A stretch of DNA of 64,000 bases from Omphiscola glabra (taxonomy: Eukaryota; Mollusca; Gastropoda; Lymnaeidae): contig OZ024794.1 of assembly GCA_964017045.1 (NCBI GenBank), positions 6,050,329 to 6,114,328 on the forward strand, given 5' to 3'. The position numbers and the translations under genes are program-made. Below the pieces are notes generated by a model. It worked only from the letters and a program-made list of their open reading frames with translations, did not search any database and was not told the DNA's origin. Positions 36,501 to 51,500 of the stretch are shown here, one piece after another. Every line of letters begins with the position of its first letter. Position 1 is the stretch's first letter.

Positions 36501-39500
36501 ATGTGGCATAGAGTCCCTTGACTGGCTGGTGGACAGCACGTCTGAGAAGGGAATCTCTGCATTGAATTTGACTGACTGCATCAGCCGAATGACACAGTTG
36601 GTGACACCCTTGAAAGACAGCTTATGGGGCCTCATCCCCGTCCACTCACGTTGCAGGAGGACCGCATGTTGCTGTCAGAAGAAAATACATGACATGATAT
36701 TTTAAAAATATTTGACATGATTAAGAGCGCCTGATATAATTAATAGGATGTCTGAGTCCTGAATTAGAAATGCGTGGCAGCGATTAGGGCAGCGCTGTGT
36801 CCTGACATCTACAATCAACTAGGACATACGTGTACTCAACTCAAGAAGTTAGTCTACTTACACATGAAACAAAATATTTTTAAAATGATTTTATCTTCTA
36901 ACTCTTTGGACAGTTTGGATAAATCTTTAGTATTTGGTAAATTGGATGATATCCATAAAATATGGAGCTTTATAAAATTGCGCTTTCGTTTCAAAAGGAT
37001 TATACTATTTAATCAATAAATATGGTAAATTAATTCAATCCTTTTCAAAACTTGAGTGAATTATTTTATTTACTACCTTATATATTGTGAGATTTACTAA
37101 GCCATTAACAAATTAGGCTTTACAGTAGAATTATTTCTTTTCATTGTTATCAAAAATCAATTTATGTAGCACTTATTGCGCTCAACAATTAACTTTAAAC
37201 GTATGGCATAGGTGGCGCCGGCTGACAACATAAATGTTTGGTCCATGGATTGTTTGATACATGGAATGTTTGGTCCATGAAATTTTAAGTGCATGTAATT
37301 TTAAGTGCATGTAATTTTAAGTGCGTGTAATAATAGGTGCATGTAATGTTTGGTGCATGGGATATTTGGTGCATGAAATGTTTGGTGCATTGAATGTTAA
37401 GTGCATGGCATGAAGCAAGTGGGACACGAAAGAGCAGCAACAGTGCATGTTTTTAACAGTTGATATTTTTAGAAAACAAATTTTCTTTAACAAAATGTTC
37501 TCGTTTCAAATCTAAAGTTATAATAAGTTATAATAATTTGGATCGCTAATTTCCGTTTGTTTAATGCTGGTAAGTCTCGTTAATCCAATGGCTTAAGTTA
37601 TTTTAAAATTATTGTTCTGGAAGCAATAGCAGCATCATTTCATAACGAGTTTGAACACAATACAAAATCGAGGAAATTATTTGGGATATTATGTGGTTAG
37701 GGAATGAAAGCAGACGTTATTTAGGGTGTGGAAGTAAATGTATATTTGGGATTGGAATTAAAGTTAGATTTGACCATTGAAATAATGGTAGATTTGAGTT
37801 TGAAAGTTAAGGCAGATTTGGGGGTGGAAGTAAAGGTAGATTTGGGGTGGGATTTAAGGTAGATTAGGGTTTAGTAAAGGTAGATTTGGGAGTGAAAGTA
37901 AGGGTAGATTTGATGGTGGAAGTAAGGGTAGATTTGGGGTGGAATTTAAGGTAGATTAGGGTGGAAGTAAAGGTCGATATGAGGGTAGAAGTAAGGTAGA
38001 TTGAGGTGGAAGTAAAGGTTGATGTGGGGTGGGAGCAAAGGTAGATTTGGGGGTGGAAGTTAGGTAGATTTGGCGTGGAAGTAAATGTAGATTTGGAGGT
38101 GGAAGTAAGGGTATAAAATTGGTGTTGGAAGGGTACATTTTGGGTTGGAAGTTAAGTAAGATTGGGGGGTAAAAGTAAGGGTAGATTTGGTGGTGCAAGT
38201 AAGGGTAGATTTGGTGGTGTAAGTAAGGGTAGATTTGGTGGTGGAAGTAAGGGTAGATTTGGTGGTCGAAGTAAGGGTATAGATTTGGTGTTGGAAGTAA
38301 GGGTAGATTTAGTGGGGGAAGTAAGGGTAGATTTGGTGGTGGATGTAAGGGTAGATTTGGTGGTGGAAGTAAGGGTAGATTTGAGAAGTTATAAAGTTGG
38401 GTTGGTTTGTTTTTAAGCTTGTTTGTTTGTTATTGTTGTTGTATTTTTTTTTTGCCAGTGGGGGGGGGGGCGTTCAACAGGCTCACTTTGGATATTTACG
38501 ATGGAACAACTAGCATGATGATACTGCTTGAACTGAACCATTTAGTCTATTGCTAGAGATTGTCTATTGCTAGAGATTGTCTATTGCTAGTGATTGTCTA
38601 TTGCTAGAGATTGTCTATTGCTAGAGATTGTCTATTGCTAGAGATTGTCTATTGCTAGAGATTGTCTATTGCTAGAGATTGTCTATTGCTAGAGATTGTC
38701 TATTGCTAGAGATTGTCTATTGCTAGAGATTGTCTATTGCTAGAGATTGTCTATTGCTAGAGATTGTCTATTACTAGAGATTGTCTATTGCTAGAGATTG
38801 TCTATTGCTAGAGATTGTGTATTGCTAGAGATTGTCTATTGCTAGAGATTGTCTATTGCTAGAGATTGTCTATTGCAAGAGATTGTCTATTGCTAGAGAT
38901 TGTCTATTGCAAGAGATTGTCTATTGCAAGAGATTGTCTATTGCTAGAGATTGTCTATTGCTAGAGATTGTCTATTGCTAGAGATTGTCTATTGCAAGAG
39001 ATTGTCTATTGCTAGAGATTGTCTATTGCTAGAGATTGTCTATTGCTAGAGATTGTCTATTGCAAGAGATTGTCTATTGCTAGAGATTGTCTATTGCAAG
39101 AGATTGTCTATTGCTAGAGATTGTCTATTGCAAGAGATTGTCTATTGCTAGAGATTGTCTATTGCAAGAGATTGTCTATTGCTAGAGATTGTCTATTGCA
39201 AGAGATTGTCTATTGCTAGAGATTGTCTATTGCTAGAGATTGTCTATTGCTAGAGATTGTCTATTGCAAGAGATTGTCTATTGCTAGAGATTGTCTATTG
39301 CTAGAGATTGTCTATTGCAAGAGATTGTCTATTGCTAGAGATTGTCTATTGCAAGAGATTGTCTATTGCAAGAGATTGTCTATTGCTAGAGATTGTCTAC
39401 TGCTTAAGATGGGCTATTGCTAGAGATTGTCTATTGCTAGAGATTGTCTATTGCAAGAGATTGTCTATTGCTAGAGATTGTCTATTGCTAGAGATTGTCT

Positions 39501-42500
39501 ATTGCAAGAGATTGTCTATTGCTAGAGATTGTCTATTGCAAGAGATTGTCTATTGCTAGAGATTGTCTATTGCAAGAGATTGTCTATTGCAAGAGATTGT
39601 CTATTGCTAGAGATTGTCTATTGCTAGAGATTGTCTATTGCTAGAGATTGTCTATTGCTAGAGATTGTCTATTGCTAGAGATTGTCTATTGCTAGAGATT
39701 GTCTATTGCTAGAGATTGTCTATTGCTAGAGATTGTCTATTGCAAAAGATTGTCTATTGCTAGAGATTGTCTATTGCAAGAGATTGTCTATTGCTAGAGA
39801 TTGTCTATTGCTAGAGATTGTCTATTGCTAGAGATTGTCTATTGCTAAAGATAGTCTACTGCTAAAGATAGTCTACTGCTTAAGATGGGCTATTGCTAAA
39901 GATAGTTCCATTACAGGGAAACTCTAAACCCGGGGGAAAAATAGCCTCTAATAATTAAGATTTGTCATGTTGAAAACCACTTGTCTCACAATTCAAACAT
40001 TAGTTTAATGAATTGGATCAACCCCTCAGCACACATAAGCGACACTCACTGTAAGTTATAACAACAGCCGCGGACAGAGGCGATACACGGAAGTTACCGA
40101 GTGCTCTTTTTATTATAGGTACCGACAATCAAATGCGCATGAAACTAACGGCAAGTTAATATACTAAACTTCTTTGTAATAGAAATGTTATGAAAACATT
40201 TGATAGATAACTCGCAAGCGTTATTATGTAAAAAAAAAACATTACTGTAACAACTTAAAGAATATAACAATAATGCTAAAATTGCAGCCCATACCAAGCC
40301 TCTAAACTATGATCTCTTTCGTCTTGGAAATCAATATGTTAATTGCAGCACATATCAAGCCTCTAAACTATGATCTCTGTCGACTTGGAAATCAATGTGT
40401 TAATTGCAGCCCATACCAAGCCTCTAAACTATGATCTCTTTCGTCTTGGAAATCAATGTGTTATTACAGCACATATCAAGCCTCTAAACTATGATCTCTT
40501 TCGTCTTGGAAATCAATGTGTTATTGCAGCACATATCAAGCCTCTAAACTATGATCTCTGTCGACTTGGAAATCAATGTGTTATTGCAGCCCATACCAAG
40601 CCTCTAAACTATGATCTCTTTCGTCTTGGAAATCAATGTGTTATTGCAGCACATATCAAGCCTCTAAACTATGATCTCTGTCGACTTGGAAATCAATGTG
40701 TTAATTGCAGCCCATAACAAGCCTCTAAACTATGATCTCTTTCGTCTTGGAAATCAATGTGTTATTGCAGCACATATCAAGCCTCTAAACTATGATCTCT
40801 GTCGACTTGGAAATCAATGTGTTAATTGCAGCCCATACCAAGCCTCTAAACTATGATCTCTTTCGTCTTGGAAATCAATGTGTTATTGCAGCCCATACCA
40901 AGCCTCTAAACTATGATCTCTTTCGTCTTGAGAAATCAATATGTTAATTGCAGCCCATACCAAGCCTCTAAACTATGATCTCTGTCGACTTGGAAATCAA
41001 TGTGTTATTTGCAGCCCATACCAAGCTTCTAAACTATGATCTCTGTCGACTTGGAAATCAATGAGTTAATTGCAGCCCATATCAAGCCTCTAAACTATGA
41101 TCTCTGTCGACTTGGAAATCAATATGTTAATTGCAGCCCATACCAAGCCTCTAAACTATGATCTCTGTCGACTTGGAAATCAATATGTTAATTGCAGCCC
41201 ATACCAAGGCTCTAAACTATGATCTCTGTCGACTTGGAAATCAATGTGTTAATTGCAGCCCATACCAAGCCTCTAAACTATGATCTCTGTCGACTTGGAA
41301 ATCAATGTGTTAATTGCAGCCCATACCAAGCCTCTAAACTATGATCTCTGTTGACTTGGAACTCAATGTTCTAAGTTTTTCTAACCTGTCAAATATTGGG
41401 AGAAATCTTTCTGTTCCTGGACTATAACGTTAGGTAGCATTTTGCTAATAAGATTGATTCCAATTTGGACTGTGTCTACTCCAGAGGCGTAGCTAGAGGG
41501 TTTGGCGCCCGGGGACAAGATTCATTTTAAAGAGCCTCCCTTTCTTTGTTTTCAGCTCTCAAACTCATTATTTTCACCAATAAAATAATATCAAAACACA
41601 TTTTGGCGCCTATAACTAGTCTGGGGCCCAGTGACATTTGTCCCCCCTTCCCCCACCCTCAGCTAGGCCTCTGGTCTACTCCATCTTTTTTTTAAATTTC
41701 ATATCCATTCTACTTGTGCTGCGACAAGAACGGGTAATCATAATGGCACCTTTAGACAGACCTTTGTCGTTGGTACTATTTCCATACCTCTTTATTAATC
41801 CAAATTAACCAGTGATGTTTCCCCAGAGGCGAAAGCAAGTGTTCGGCACTCGGCCGTTAGTAAGTGAAATAAAATCTTTAAATGGTGACAACTTTAGTAA
41901 TAGGAGTTACTGTAACTCGAGGAAAAATTATGACTATGAGATATGAACTCGTTTGTTTGTCGTCAAACTATATATCGGTAGCAACAATGTATACTTATTT
42001 AAGGGGAAGCCCTATGGTAACAAATTAACTAATTGTTCAATGGCATATCCCAGAGAAGATACATAGGTCTCAAAACATGTTCCACCAGCAGGCAGTTTCT
42101 TTGTTAAATTATGTTAGAAGTTAACGTCACAGAATCCAGAACATCAAGGGTTAGATATTTATTAAGAATTTTATTCCATAAAAATTTTATGTTTGATCGC
42201 AGTTATTTTTCATCGCCGTTCAATGTGGTCCGAAAATATCTGAGTTGCTAACTCAGTTAGTTGGAACTTTGAAATACAACGTATTGGTTTTCGTACCGGA
42301 AATGGATCCACAGCCCAAAAAGGAACTCTGCATCAGAATTATTTTGATAAAAGTACTTTTTGTTTAACAACATTTAATTTGTGCTCAAAATGTTTTTTTT
42401 ACGGCATTCTCTCTCCAGGCCTGCAGGGTAGCAGCTTTGTGGATGTTGGTGAGGGAGCTTTCTGGCTGTGGGTGAGGGAGCTTTCTGGCTGTGGGTGAGG

Positions 42501-45500
42501 GAGCTTTCTGGCTGCGGGTGGGGGAGCTTTCTGGCTGTGGGTGAGGGAGCTTTCTGGCTGTGGGTGAGGGAGCTTTCTGGCTGTGGGTGAGGGAGCTTTC
42601 TTTGCTCTAGGTGAGGGAGCTTTCTGGCTGTGAGGGTGAGTTGCGAATTGGGAATTTCGGTGGGATATAAAGCGAAATTCCTAAAAGCTCCCTCACCAAG
42701 AGCCACAAAGCGACATCAAAGTGGGATGCGGTCCTAATTCAATCTTTATAATTGTTCATTTGGAAAAATGAGACGGAAACATCAAGTTTGCCAATCATTT
42801 CAAGATTTCAAATATGATCAGCGAAATCAGCTTAGTATAATAAAAACATCTAAGCGCTTCCTCTCAAGCTCCCAGAGTTTAATTAAAACTCGTTCTGGAT
42901 AAAAGCGAATTTCTGTGTTTAGCAACAGTTGTGAGTGATATCATTTCCTTCTTTATCTAGCTATGCTATAGTAAGACTTTACTCTGTCTTTATCTAGTTG
43001 GCAGCTAGCTATAGTAAGACTGTACTCTGTCTTTATCTAGTTGGTAGCTAGCTATAGTAAGACTGTACTCTGCCTTTATCTAGTTGGCAGCTAGCTATAG
43101 TAAGACTGTACGCTGTCTTTATCTAGTTGGTAGCTAGCTATAGTAAGACTTTATTTTGTCTTTATCTAGTTGGCTCTTAGCCATAATAAGAATTTACTCT
43201 GTATTTATCTAGTTGGCACTTAGCCATAATAAGACTGTACTCTCTTTTTATTACTTGGCTACTAGTTAGTGCAAAACTGCACTTTGCGACTATTATAATT
43301 TGGCACAGCGCGCATCCATATGATTTTTTAAGATGTAGTTGTGGTCCTGAAAAACTCATCGAGCCGTGTTCAGTTTAGCGAAATTCAACCAACCGAATCC
43401 AAGATATTTTCAAGTGTGACCTGTACCTACTAGCATCCTTTACAATTGGCCAAGCTGCCCCAATCATCGCAGCCCCGCCTCTGGTTATTTCTAATACATT
43501 CGAATAACTATTCACGAATTAAATTTTCAAATATTTTATTTTCTACAAAGTAAAAAAAAAAATAATTAAATATGCGCCATTTTATAGCCGACGTCACCAT
43601 TTTACCCACCCCCTGCCTCCCCCCCCCCCCCCATCCCCGACACTCTCACACTTTTTTTAAAAAACGTTGTGCGAGCGCTAAGTGAAGAGTCGATAGTCGC
43701 CAGATTTGGCGCCACTGTGCGTTGACAAAAACCTTGAATTGAATCTCGTGAGCTCATAAATTGCTCCCCATAAATCATGTTCCATGCCTGGCTTGCGATA
43801 GTTCGTGCTACTGAGTAGGTCATCGATCAGCCGATCAATCTAGTGCGCCGACACAAAACGGTGCAGTCTTTAAGCGAAAACTTTTTTTTTTTAAAATATA
43901 TTTGATTTATTGGTTGTTCTAATAAACGGCGGTGGAACGAGGGCCGGGGGTGGGGGTTACCAATTATGACACAGGTAATTAATTTAAGAGTAATTAAGGA
44001 GGGGGGGTAATTAAATCAGCGGTAATTAAGTCTGTAATTAATTTATGGAAGAGCTGTTTTAGGGTGTGTGTGTGTTTCTATGCGGATAAAGGGAGCTGAT
44101 GCAGGTGACTAGAAGTGAAGCCAACTTTGTGTATCCGAGGTTAAAAGTGATTCCAGGCGGAAACCAACATGACGTCATGACATGCCCAGCTGGGTGAAAG
44201 AAAATTACAAGGGGAAGTAACCGAGCGTTTACCGGATGTCTTGGCTGGCGCTTTCATCGATATCAGGAGTAACAGGGGCTCCGAGACGTTCTGGCGTTGT
44301 GCGCATGACCTTGGCACATGATATTTAGCGTGGTTGTGCGGAATGACGTCATGGAAGTGATATTGATGACTGACGTAAGGAGTTTACTTAAACTGATTTA
44401 GCCTCTTCCCGGGGACATGAGTGAAAGAGGGGTGGTAGAGGTGGATACAAAGCATGAAGCCTTCCCAAGGGAAGCGGATATTAGAAAAGACTCAAACCCA
44501 AGGTATAGGACTTGGATCCCAGGTATAGGACTTGGATCCCAGATATAGGACTTGGATCCCATGTATTTGACTTGTATCAAATGGATAGGAATTAAATCCC
44601 AGGTATAGGACTTGGATCCCATGTATTTGACTCGGATCAAAGGTATAGGACTTAGATCCCAGGTATTGGACTTAGATCCCCTGTATATGACTTGGATCCC
44701 ATGTATTTGACTCGGATTAAAGGTATATGACTTAGATCCCATGTATAGGATTTGGATCAAAGGTAGAGGACTTGGATCCCAGGTATCATACTTGGATCCC
44801 AGGTATAGGACTTGGATCCCTTGTATTTAACTTGGATCAAAAGTATTGGACTTAGATCCCCGGTATAGCACTTGGATCCCACGTATTTGACTTGGATCAA
44901 AGGTATACGACTTAGATCCCAGGTTTAGGAATTATATGCCATGTATGTATTGCACTTGTATCACGGGTATAGGACTTGAATCACAGGTTGAGGACTTTGA
45001 TCCAAGGGATAGGACTTAGATCTCAGGTATTGGACTTGTTTCCCATGGATAAGACTTGGATCCCAGTCCAATAACTCGGATCCCAGGTATTGGACTTGGA
45101 TCCCAGGTATTGGACTTGTTTCCCATGCATACGACTTGGTCCCAGTCCTATAACTTGGATCCCAGGTATTGGACTTGTATACCCTGTAACGAACTTGTAT
45201 CCCATATCTTTTAGGTGTACACATGTAAAAGACATACACGAATGTTGCGCCTAGTACCCTGACATGTGCCTTAAAATGATGACATTTGTACAAAGCGGTG
45301 CTAAGACAATACACCGTGGTACACATCGAATATAGAAGCACCAATGAATGTTGTATGCACATAAAGTCTGTACACAGCTTGTACAAGATTCAAACAGAGG
45401 TGTGAAGATTGAACATGTCTTACACTCACTTCACTCCATATTATTCTCTGGAACAAAGGTAAGCACATGAGTTTGAATACTAGCGTGGGTGGGGGGGGGG

Positions 45501-48500
45501 GATGATTGATAAGTGATTGAACTCAGTGATTGACATGGATAGTGATATCCCAGAGGAGGATTCTATCCCAAACGATGATGTTATCCCTGGGAATGATGCT
45601 ATCCCGAGGATGATACGTTCGCAGGGGATGATGCTATCACAAGGGATGATGCTATCCCAGGGGATGATGATATCCCAGGGAATGGTGATATCCCAGGGAA
45701 TGGTGTTATCCCAGGGAATGGTGCTATCGCAGGGGATGAAGCTATCCCAGTGAATGATGTTATCCTGGTGGATAATGTTATCCTAGGGGTGATGTCATTA
45801 CAGGGAATTGTTATCCCAAGGGGATATTGTCATCCTAAGGCGATGATGTTATGAAAGGAGATGATGCGATTTCCAAAGGGTGATGTTTTCCTAAGCGGTT
45901 GTGTTTTTTTAGAGAATTGGCAAGTGATGGATTTGTTGTTGTTTTACCTTAGGATGAACAGAATAAATAGATTCAAGCTGTCTTACCTTAGGATGAATAG
46001 ATAAATAGATTCAAGCTGTCTTACCTTAAAATGAATAGATAAATAGATTCAAGCTGTCTTACCTTAGGAGGATGAATAGATAAATAGATTCAAGCTGTCT
46101 TACCTTAGGATGAACAGAATAAATAGATTCAAGCTGTCTTACCTTAGGATGAATAGATAAATAGATTCAAGCTGTCTTACCTTAGGATGAACAGATAAAT
46201 AGATTCAAGCTGTCTTACCTTAGGATGAATAGATAAATAGATTCAAGCTGTCTTACCTTAGGATGAATAGATGAATAGATTCAAGCTGGCTTACCTTCCG
46301 GGGATGTTTAGTTTTAATGAAAAAGGTCTCCATGCCCAGCTGTTTGATATACGCGTCTCTCTCCCCTCCATTGCCTGGCTCCACCTCGTACTGACCGTGG
46401 AGCTGGTCAAGTGTGGCCTTTGTGATGTGGACACGCCTACAGAAGCAACGGGTGATACATTTTTTAGCTATTTCTAACTTCATCACTTCACCATCGTACA
46501 CATTTTCGTGGACAGTCATTTATTTCTAACTTCATCACTTCACCATCGTACACATTTTCGTGGACAGTCATTTTTGTCTAACTTCATCACTTCACCATCG
46601 TACACATTTTCGTGGATAGTCATTTATTTCTAACTTCATCACTTCACCATCGTACACATTTTCGTGGACAGTCATTTTTGTCTAACTTCATCACTTCACC
46701 ATCGTACACATTTTCGTGGACAGTCATTTTTGTCTAACTTCATCACTTCACCATCGTACACATTTTCGTGGACAGTCATTTATTTCTAACTTCATCACTT
46801 CGCCATCGTACACATTTTCGTGGACAGTCATTTTTGTCTAACTTCATCACTTCACCATCGTACACATTTTCGTGGACAGTCATTTTTGTCTAACTTCATC
46901 ACTTCACCATCGTACACATTTTCGTGGACAGTCATTTTTGTCTAACTTCATCACTTCACCATCGTACACATTTTCGTGGACAGTCATTTTTGTCTAACTT
47001 CATCACTTCACCATCGTACACATTTTCGTGGACAGTCATTTATTTCTAACTTCATCACTTCACCATCGTACACATTTTCGTGGACAGTCATTTTTGTCTA
47101 ACTTCATCACTTCACCATCGTACACATTTTCGTGGACAGTCATTTATTTCTAACTTCATCACTTCATCATCGTACACATTTTCGTGGACAGTCATTTATT
47201 CACAATAATGTCAATCATTGTCAGTTCGAAATATAGATCAATGGCTTAATATGTCATTGTTGTTATTTAATTCATTATTGACCCCCTGCTACGTCAAATC
47301 AGTATGTTACTCTATTTTTACGGTTCATCAAGTACTTTCTAACATGGTCATCACCTACTTTCTAACATGGTCACCACCTACTTTCTAACATGGTCATCAC
47401 CTACTTTCTAACATGGCCATCACCTACTTTCTAACATGGTCAAGTACTTTCTAACGGTGTCATCAAGTAATGTCTAACATGGTCAAATACTTTCTAACAT
47501 GGTCATCTCCTACTTTCTAACATGGTCAAGTACTTTCTAACATGGTCAAGTACTTTCTAACATGGTCAAGTACTTTCTATCATGGTCAAGTACTTTCTAA
47601 CATGGTCAAGTACTGTCTAACATTGTCAAGTACTTTCTAACATGGTCATCACACACTTTCTAACATGGTCATCAAGTACTTTCTAACATGGTCATCAAGT
47701 ACTTTCTAACATGGTCATCTCCTACTTTCTAACATGGTCAAGTACTTTCTATCATGGTCAAGTACTGTCTAACATTGTCAAGTAATTTCTAACATGGTAA
47801 TCAAGTACTTTCTAACCTGGTCATCAAGCACTTTCTACCAGGGTCATCGAGTGTCCAGCAGACTTACCCAGGGATGCCCCCTGACTCCATGTGATTTGCC
47901 AGCTTGACGTCATTGCTGAAAACGTCATACTGCCATTTCTTGAGACCCAGGACGCCACACAATACCCTCCCTGTGTGAAGACCAACTCTCATGTTAAGTT
48001 TCACTCCGGTTTGGTCACATACACTCCTGGAGTGAAATAGCACAAGTCAATATATATATATAAATAAATAAATATATATATGCATAATAGAAATTAAACC
48101 AACTAAATGGGTCACAACCACATTGGAATGGTCCTACCTGGCACAAAGATGGTAACCGCAAGTTTGCTCAAAAACACTTCACTTTTAAAGCTCTACTTAA
48201 AACAATTAATAAATTTTAGATCCTTTTTACACCACAATATTTTTGTTAATTGCTTAATTTTAAAGTGTGCATTTTTTATAAGGATTTCTTTCATTTTCTT
48301 GGAACACTGCGCTCTATATACATTTAAAGTGGATTAGTTGTTGATGCAATCATATTTTTAAAAAATAAGGAAATACTTGGGGAGGGGGGAGGAAGGATAT
48401 TTTAAATAATTACAGTTCGTTGCATCGATTTAACCGGGTTGGTGTGGGGGGTCATCTTTAGATTAGTATGTTCATATAGTTCAGGGGCGTGTAAAAATGT

Positions 48501-51500
48501 GCTTTCGTGAGCCTATGTTGTTGTTCTTTTACCGTCCTGGGGTTGCCTTTAAAGGGAAGTGGGTAGCAAGTTTTGGAATTTTACACCAAGCTGTAATTAG
48601 TCAATATATGGCCCTGTATGTGTGTGTGCATTCTGTGTGTATTGTAACTATCTCTAAATCCAAAGATGTTGCATACAAAAGACATTTAGTGGATATGGCT
48701 CATAAAAGGGGATCGAGTTTGAAAGATGTGGCAGACCGATTCCGAGAGAGCTTCACAAAGATGACACTGTGTCACATGGATATGTTGTCTAGTGTAACGA
48801 AATGTCACAGCTGTGCAAGTGTATTGTGTAAAGTGGAAAGGACGTCTGGTCGACCAGTCCCGGCCAAGAGTTTCGTGCTCAGTGCCGCTTCTGCCGACTA
48901 CTTGTCAGGTCGACCAGTAACTGTTTTGATAGAGAATCATGCACGTGCTCTTCAGAAGTTGTTGCATTCGCCCCAAGAAAGTTTAGGACGAAGATCTTTG
49001 AAAGTAAACAGATGCAATACGTCTGCTCGACGATGGTTTGTACCGAATACAGCTCTTGGCAACGCTCTTCATTTATTAAAGGAAACATTTTTTTATAACA
49101 ACTGCCCAACATATCTTCCTTTTCATGGCTTGAAAAACCCGACGGCTAGAGCTAGGCAATGTTGACAAACGCAAATACGCTTTCAAGGTGCTGGAGTTTC
49201 TGAACAGTTTATTTTGGCTGGCGTTTCAATAATATTAGTTTTAGCTGGAGTTTCAGAGCTGTTAGTTTTGGCTGGAATTCAGTACTGTTAGTTTTGGTTT
49301 GAGTTTCAGAACTGTTAGTTTTGGCTGGAATTCAGTACTGTTAGTTTTCGTTTGAGTTTCAGAACTGTTAGTTTTGGTTGGAATTCAGTACTGTTAGTTT
49401 TGGTTTGAGTTTCAGAACTGTTAGTTTTGGCTGGAATTCAGTACTGTTAGTTTTGGTTTGAGTTTCAGAACTGTTAGTTTTGGCTGGAATTCAGTACTGT
49501 TAGTTTTGGTTTGAGTTTCAGAACTGTTAGTTTTGGCTGGAATTCAGTACTGTTAGTTTTGGTTTGAGTTTCAGAACTGTTAGTTTTGGCTGGAATTCAG
49601 TACTGTTAGTTTGGTTTGAGTTTCAGAACACTGTTAGTTTTGGCTGGAATTCAGTACTGTTAGTTTTGGTTCGAGTTTCAGAACTGTTAGTTTTGGCTGG
49701 AATTTAGTACTGTTAGTTTTGGTTTGAGTTTCAGAACTGTTAGTTTTGGCTGGAATTCAGTACTGTTAGTTTTGGTTTGAGTTTCAGAACTGTTAGTTTT
49801 GGTTGGAATTCAGTACTGTTAGTTTTGGTTTGAGTTTCAGAACTGTTAGTTTTGGCTGGAATTCAGTACTGTTAGTTTTGGTTTGAGTTTCAGAACTGTT
49901 AGTTTTGGCTGGAATTCAGTACTGTTAGTTTTGGTTTGAGTTTCAGAACTGTTAGTTTTGGCTGGAATTCAGTACTGTTAGTTTTGGCTGGAATTCAGTA
50001 CTGTTCTTCTTCTCCTATATATTAAGGGCCCACGATCAATTTATTGATCATTATGGCTCCTATGAATGTAGATGGGATTTGCAATGTTTCTGTGCCTGGT
50101 GTTGATGAGGATATTTCACTTAGTGAGGTATCATGCACTGGGGGTTTGAAGGCCTGAGGCAATAGACGCAAATGAGTCAAGTGTTGTCGCCTCAACTGTT
50201 CCTTTTGAAAGCTTTTTCCAGTCCATGATTGTCTTTGGCAGGAATGAGCAGTTCCTATACTGGCTTCTCGCTGATATGAGCCGGAACTGCCTGTCATGGC
50301 CTCGTCGCTGTCTATGGGGGAGAGGGGCGAGTTTCTGTTTAATGCCAGAGCAGTGGAGTAGTCCATTATTTATCTTATTTATTATCAGCATGCTGCCAAC
50401 ACTAGAAGTATTCCTGTAGCTGTACTGCTTCCAACCTGTCGATGCTCTTCTGTGTGAATGGGTCCCAGATCGAAGATGCATAATCTAAAAGCGGCCGGAC
50501 AAAGGCTTTATAGGCTCTTTCTTTCACGGTTGAGTTGCTGATCTTTAGATTACGCCTTAAGAACCCCAGGGTCTTGTTTGGCAGGTTGCACACATTGTTA
50601 ATATGTTCATCTCAGCGGACCTCTCTTTGAATGGTAACACCAAGGTACCTTAAGGAGGAAACTGGCTGCAGTAAATGGCCATGCCACTTCTAGAGACTGA
50701 CAGTGTCACAAATGACTAGGTTGTGATTGAACAACGGCGCACCATTAATTACACATGTAACTTATGATGTGTTTTGTTCGGGACTTTCCGATATGTAGCA
50801 CCACATTTATTTGATGAAAAACGTGCTGTGGTGCTGGGGTGCGATTTCCGGGGGAAGTGAGGATTGTTTTGTGTGAGAGCTTATGGAGGTTGAGATTAAT
50901 GGAGGTTAACGTTGCGTTTGAAAGTTGAAGAAACATTACTAGACTATATTAATCTATCAATACATTCTTTTGTTTACAATAGTTAATAAGGAATTCCTTG
51001 GTTATTCATTGACGTCTGTGTTGTCTTCGTTAAAAATCCTCAACGTCTGGATACTGAACTTTCACAGAGAGGTACAGCCCCGCATTAGTCAACACCAATA
51101 TTACTTGGTACGCGAAGGGCCATACCTTAGAAGATCTCATTCTGTGACAGACAGTGTCTGGCACTTGGTAGGATGTCCCAGCTCTCCTCCCACTCAACTA
51201 ACCGATTGAGATCCTGTTGTAGCTGGTCCTGGTCAGATCTGTTGGCGATCGTCCTATATACCGCTGTGTCATCAGCGAACAGTCTTGTGTGGGATGTCAG
51301 TTTCTTGGGTAGGTCATTGATGTATGCTAGGAACAAACAGGGGCCTAGCACCGAGCCCTGGGGGACCCCTGACTTAACATTGACACAGGAGGAACTTGTA
51401 CCGTCCACCACTACTGCTTGACATCGGTTTTTGAGGAAGCTAGAGATCCATGTTTTAGTAGCTCCTTGGATCCCACATCTCTGAAGTTTGTGTAGAAGCA

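Noticed and set aside
37956..38198. Pro-rich minus-strand ORF
   Set aside because: Degenerate 22 bp array in reverse; no domain.
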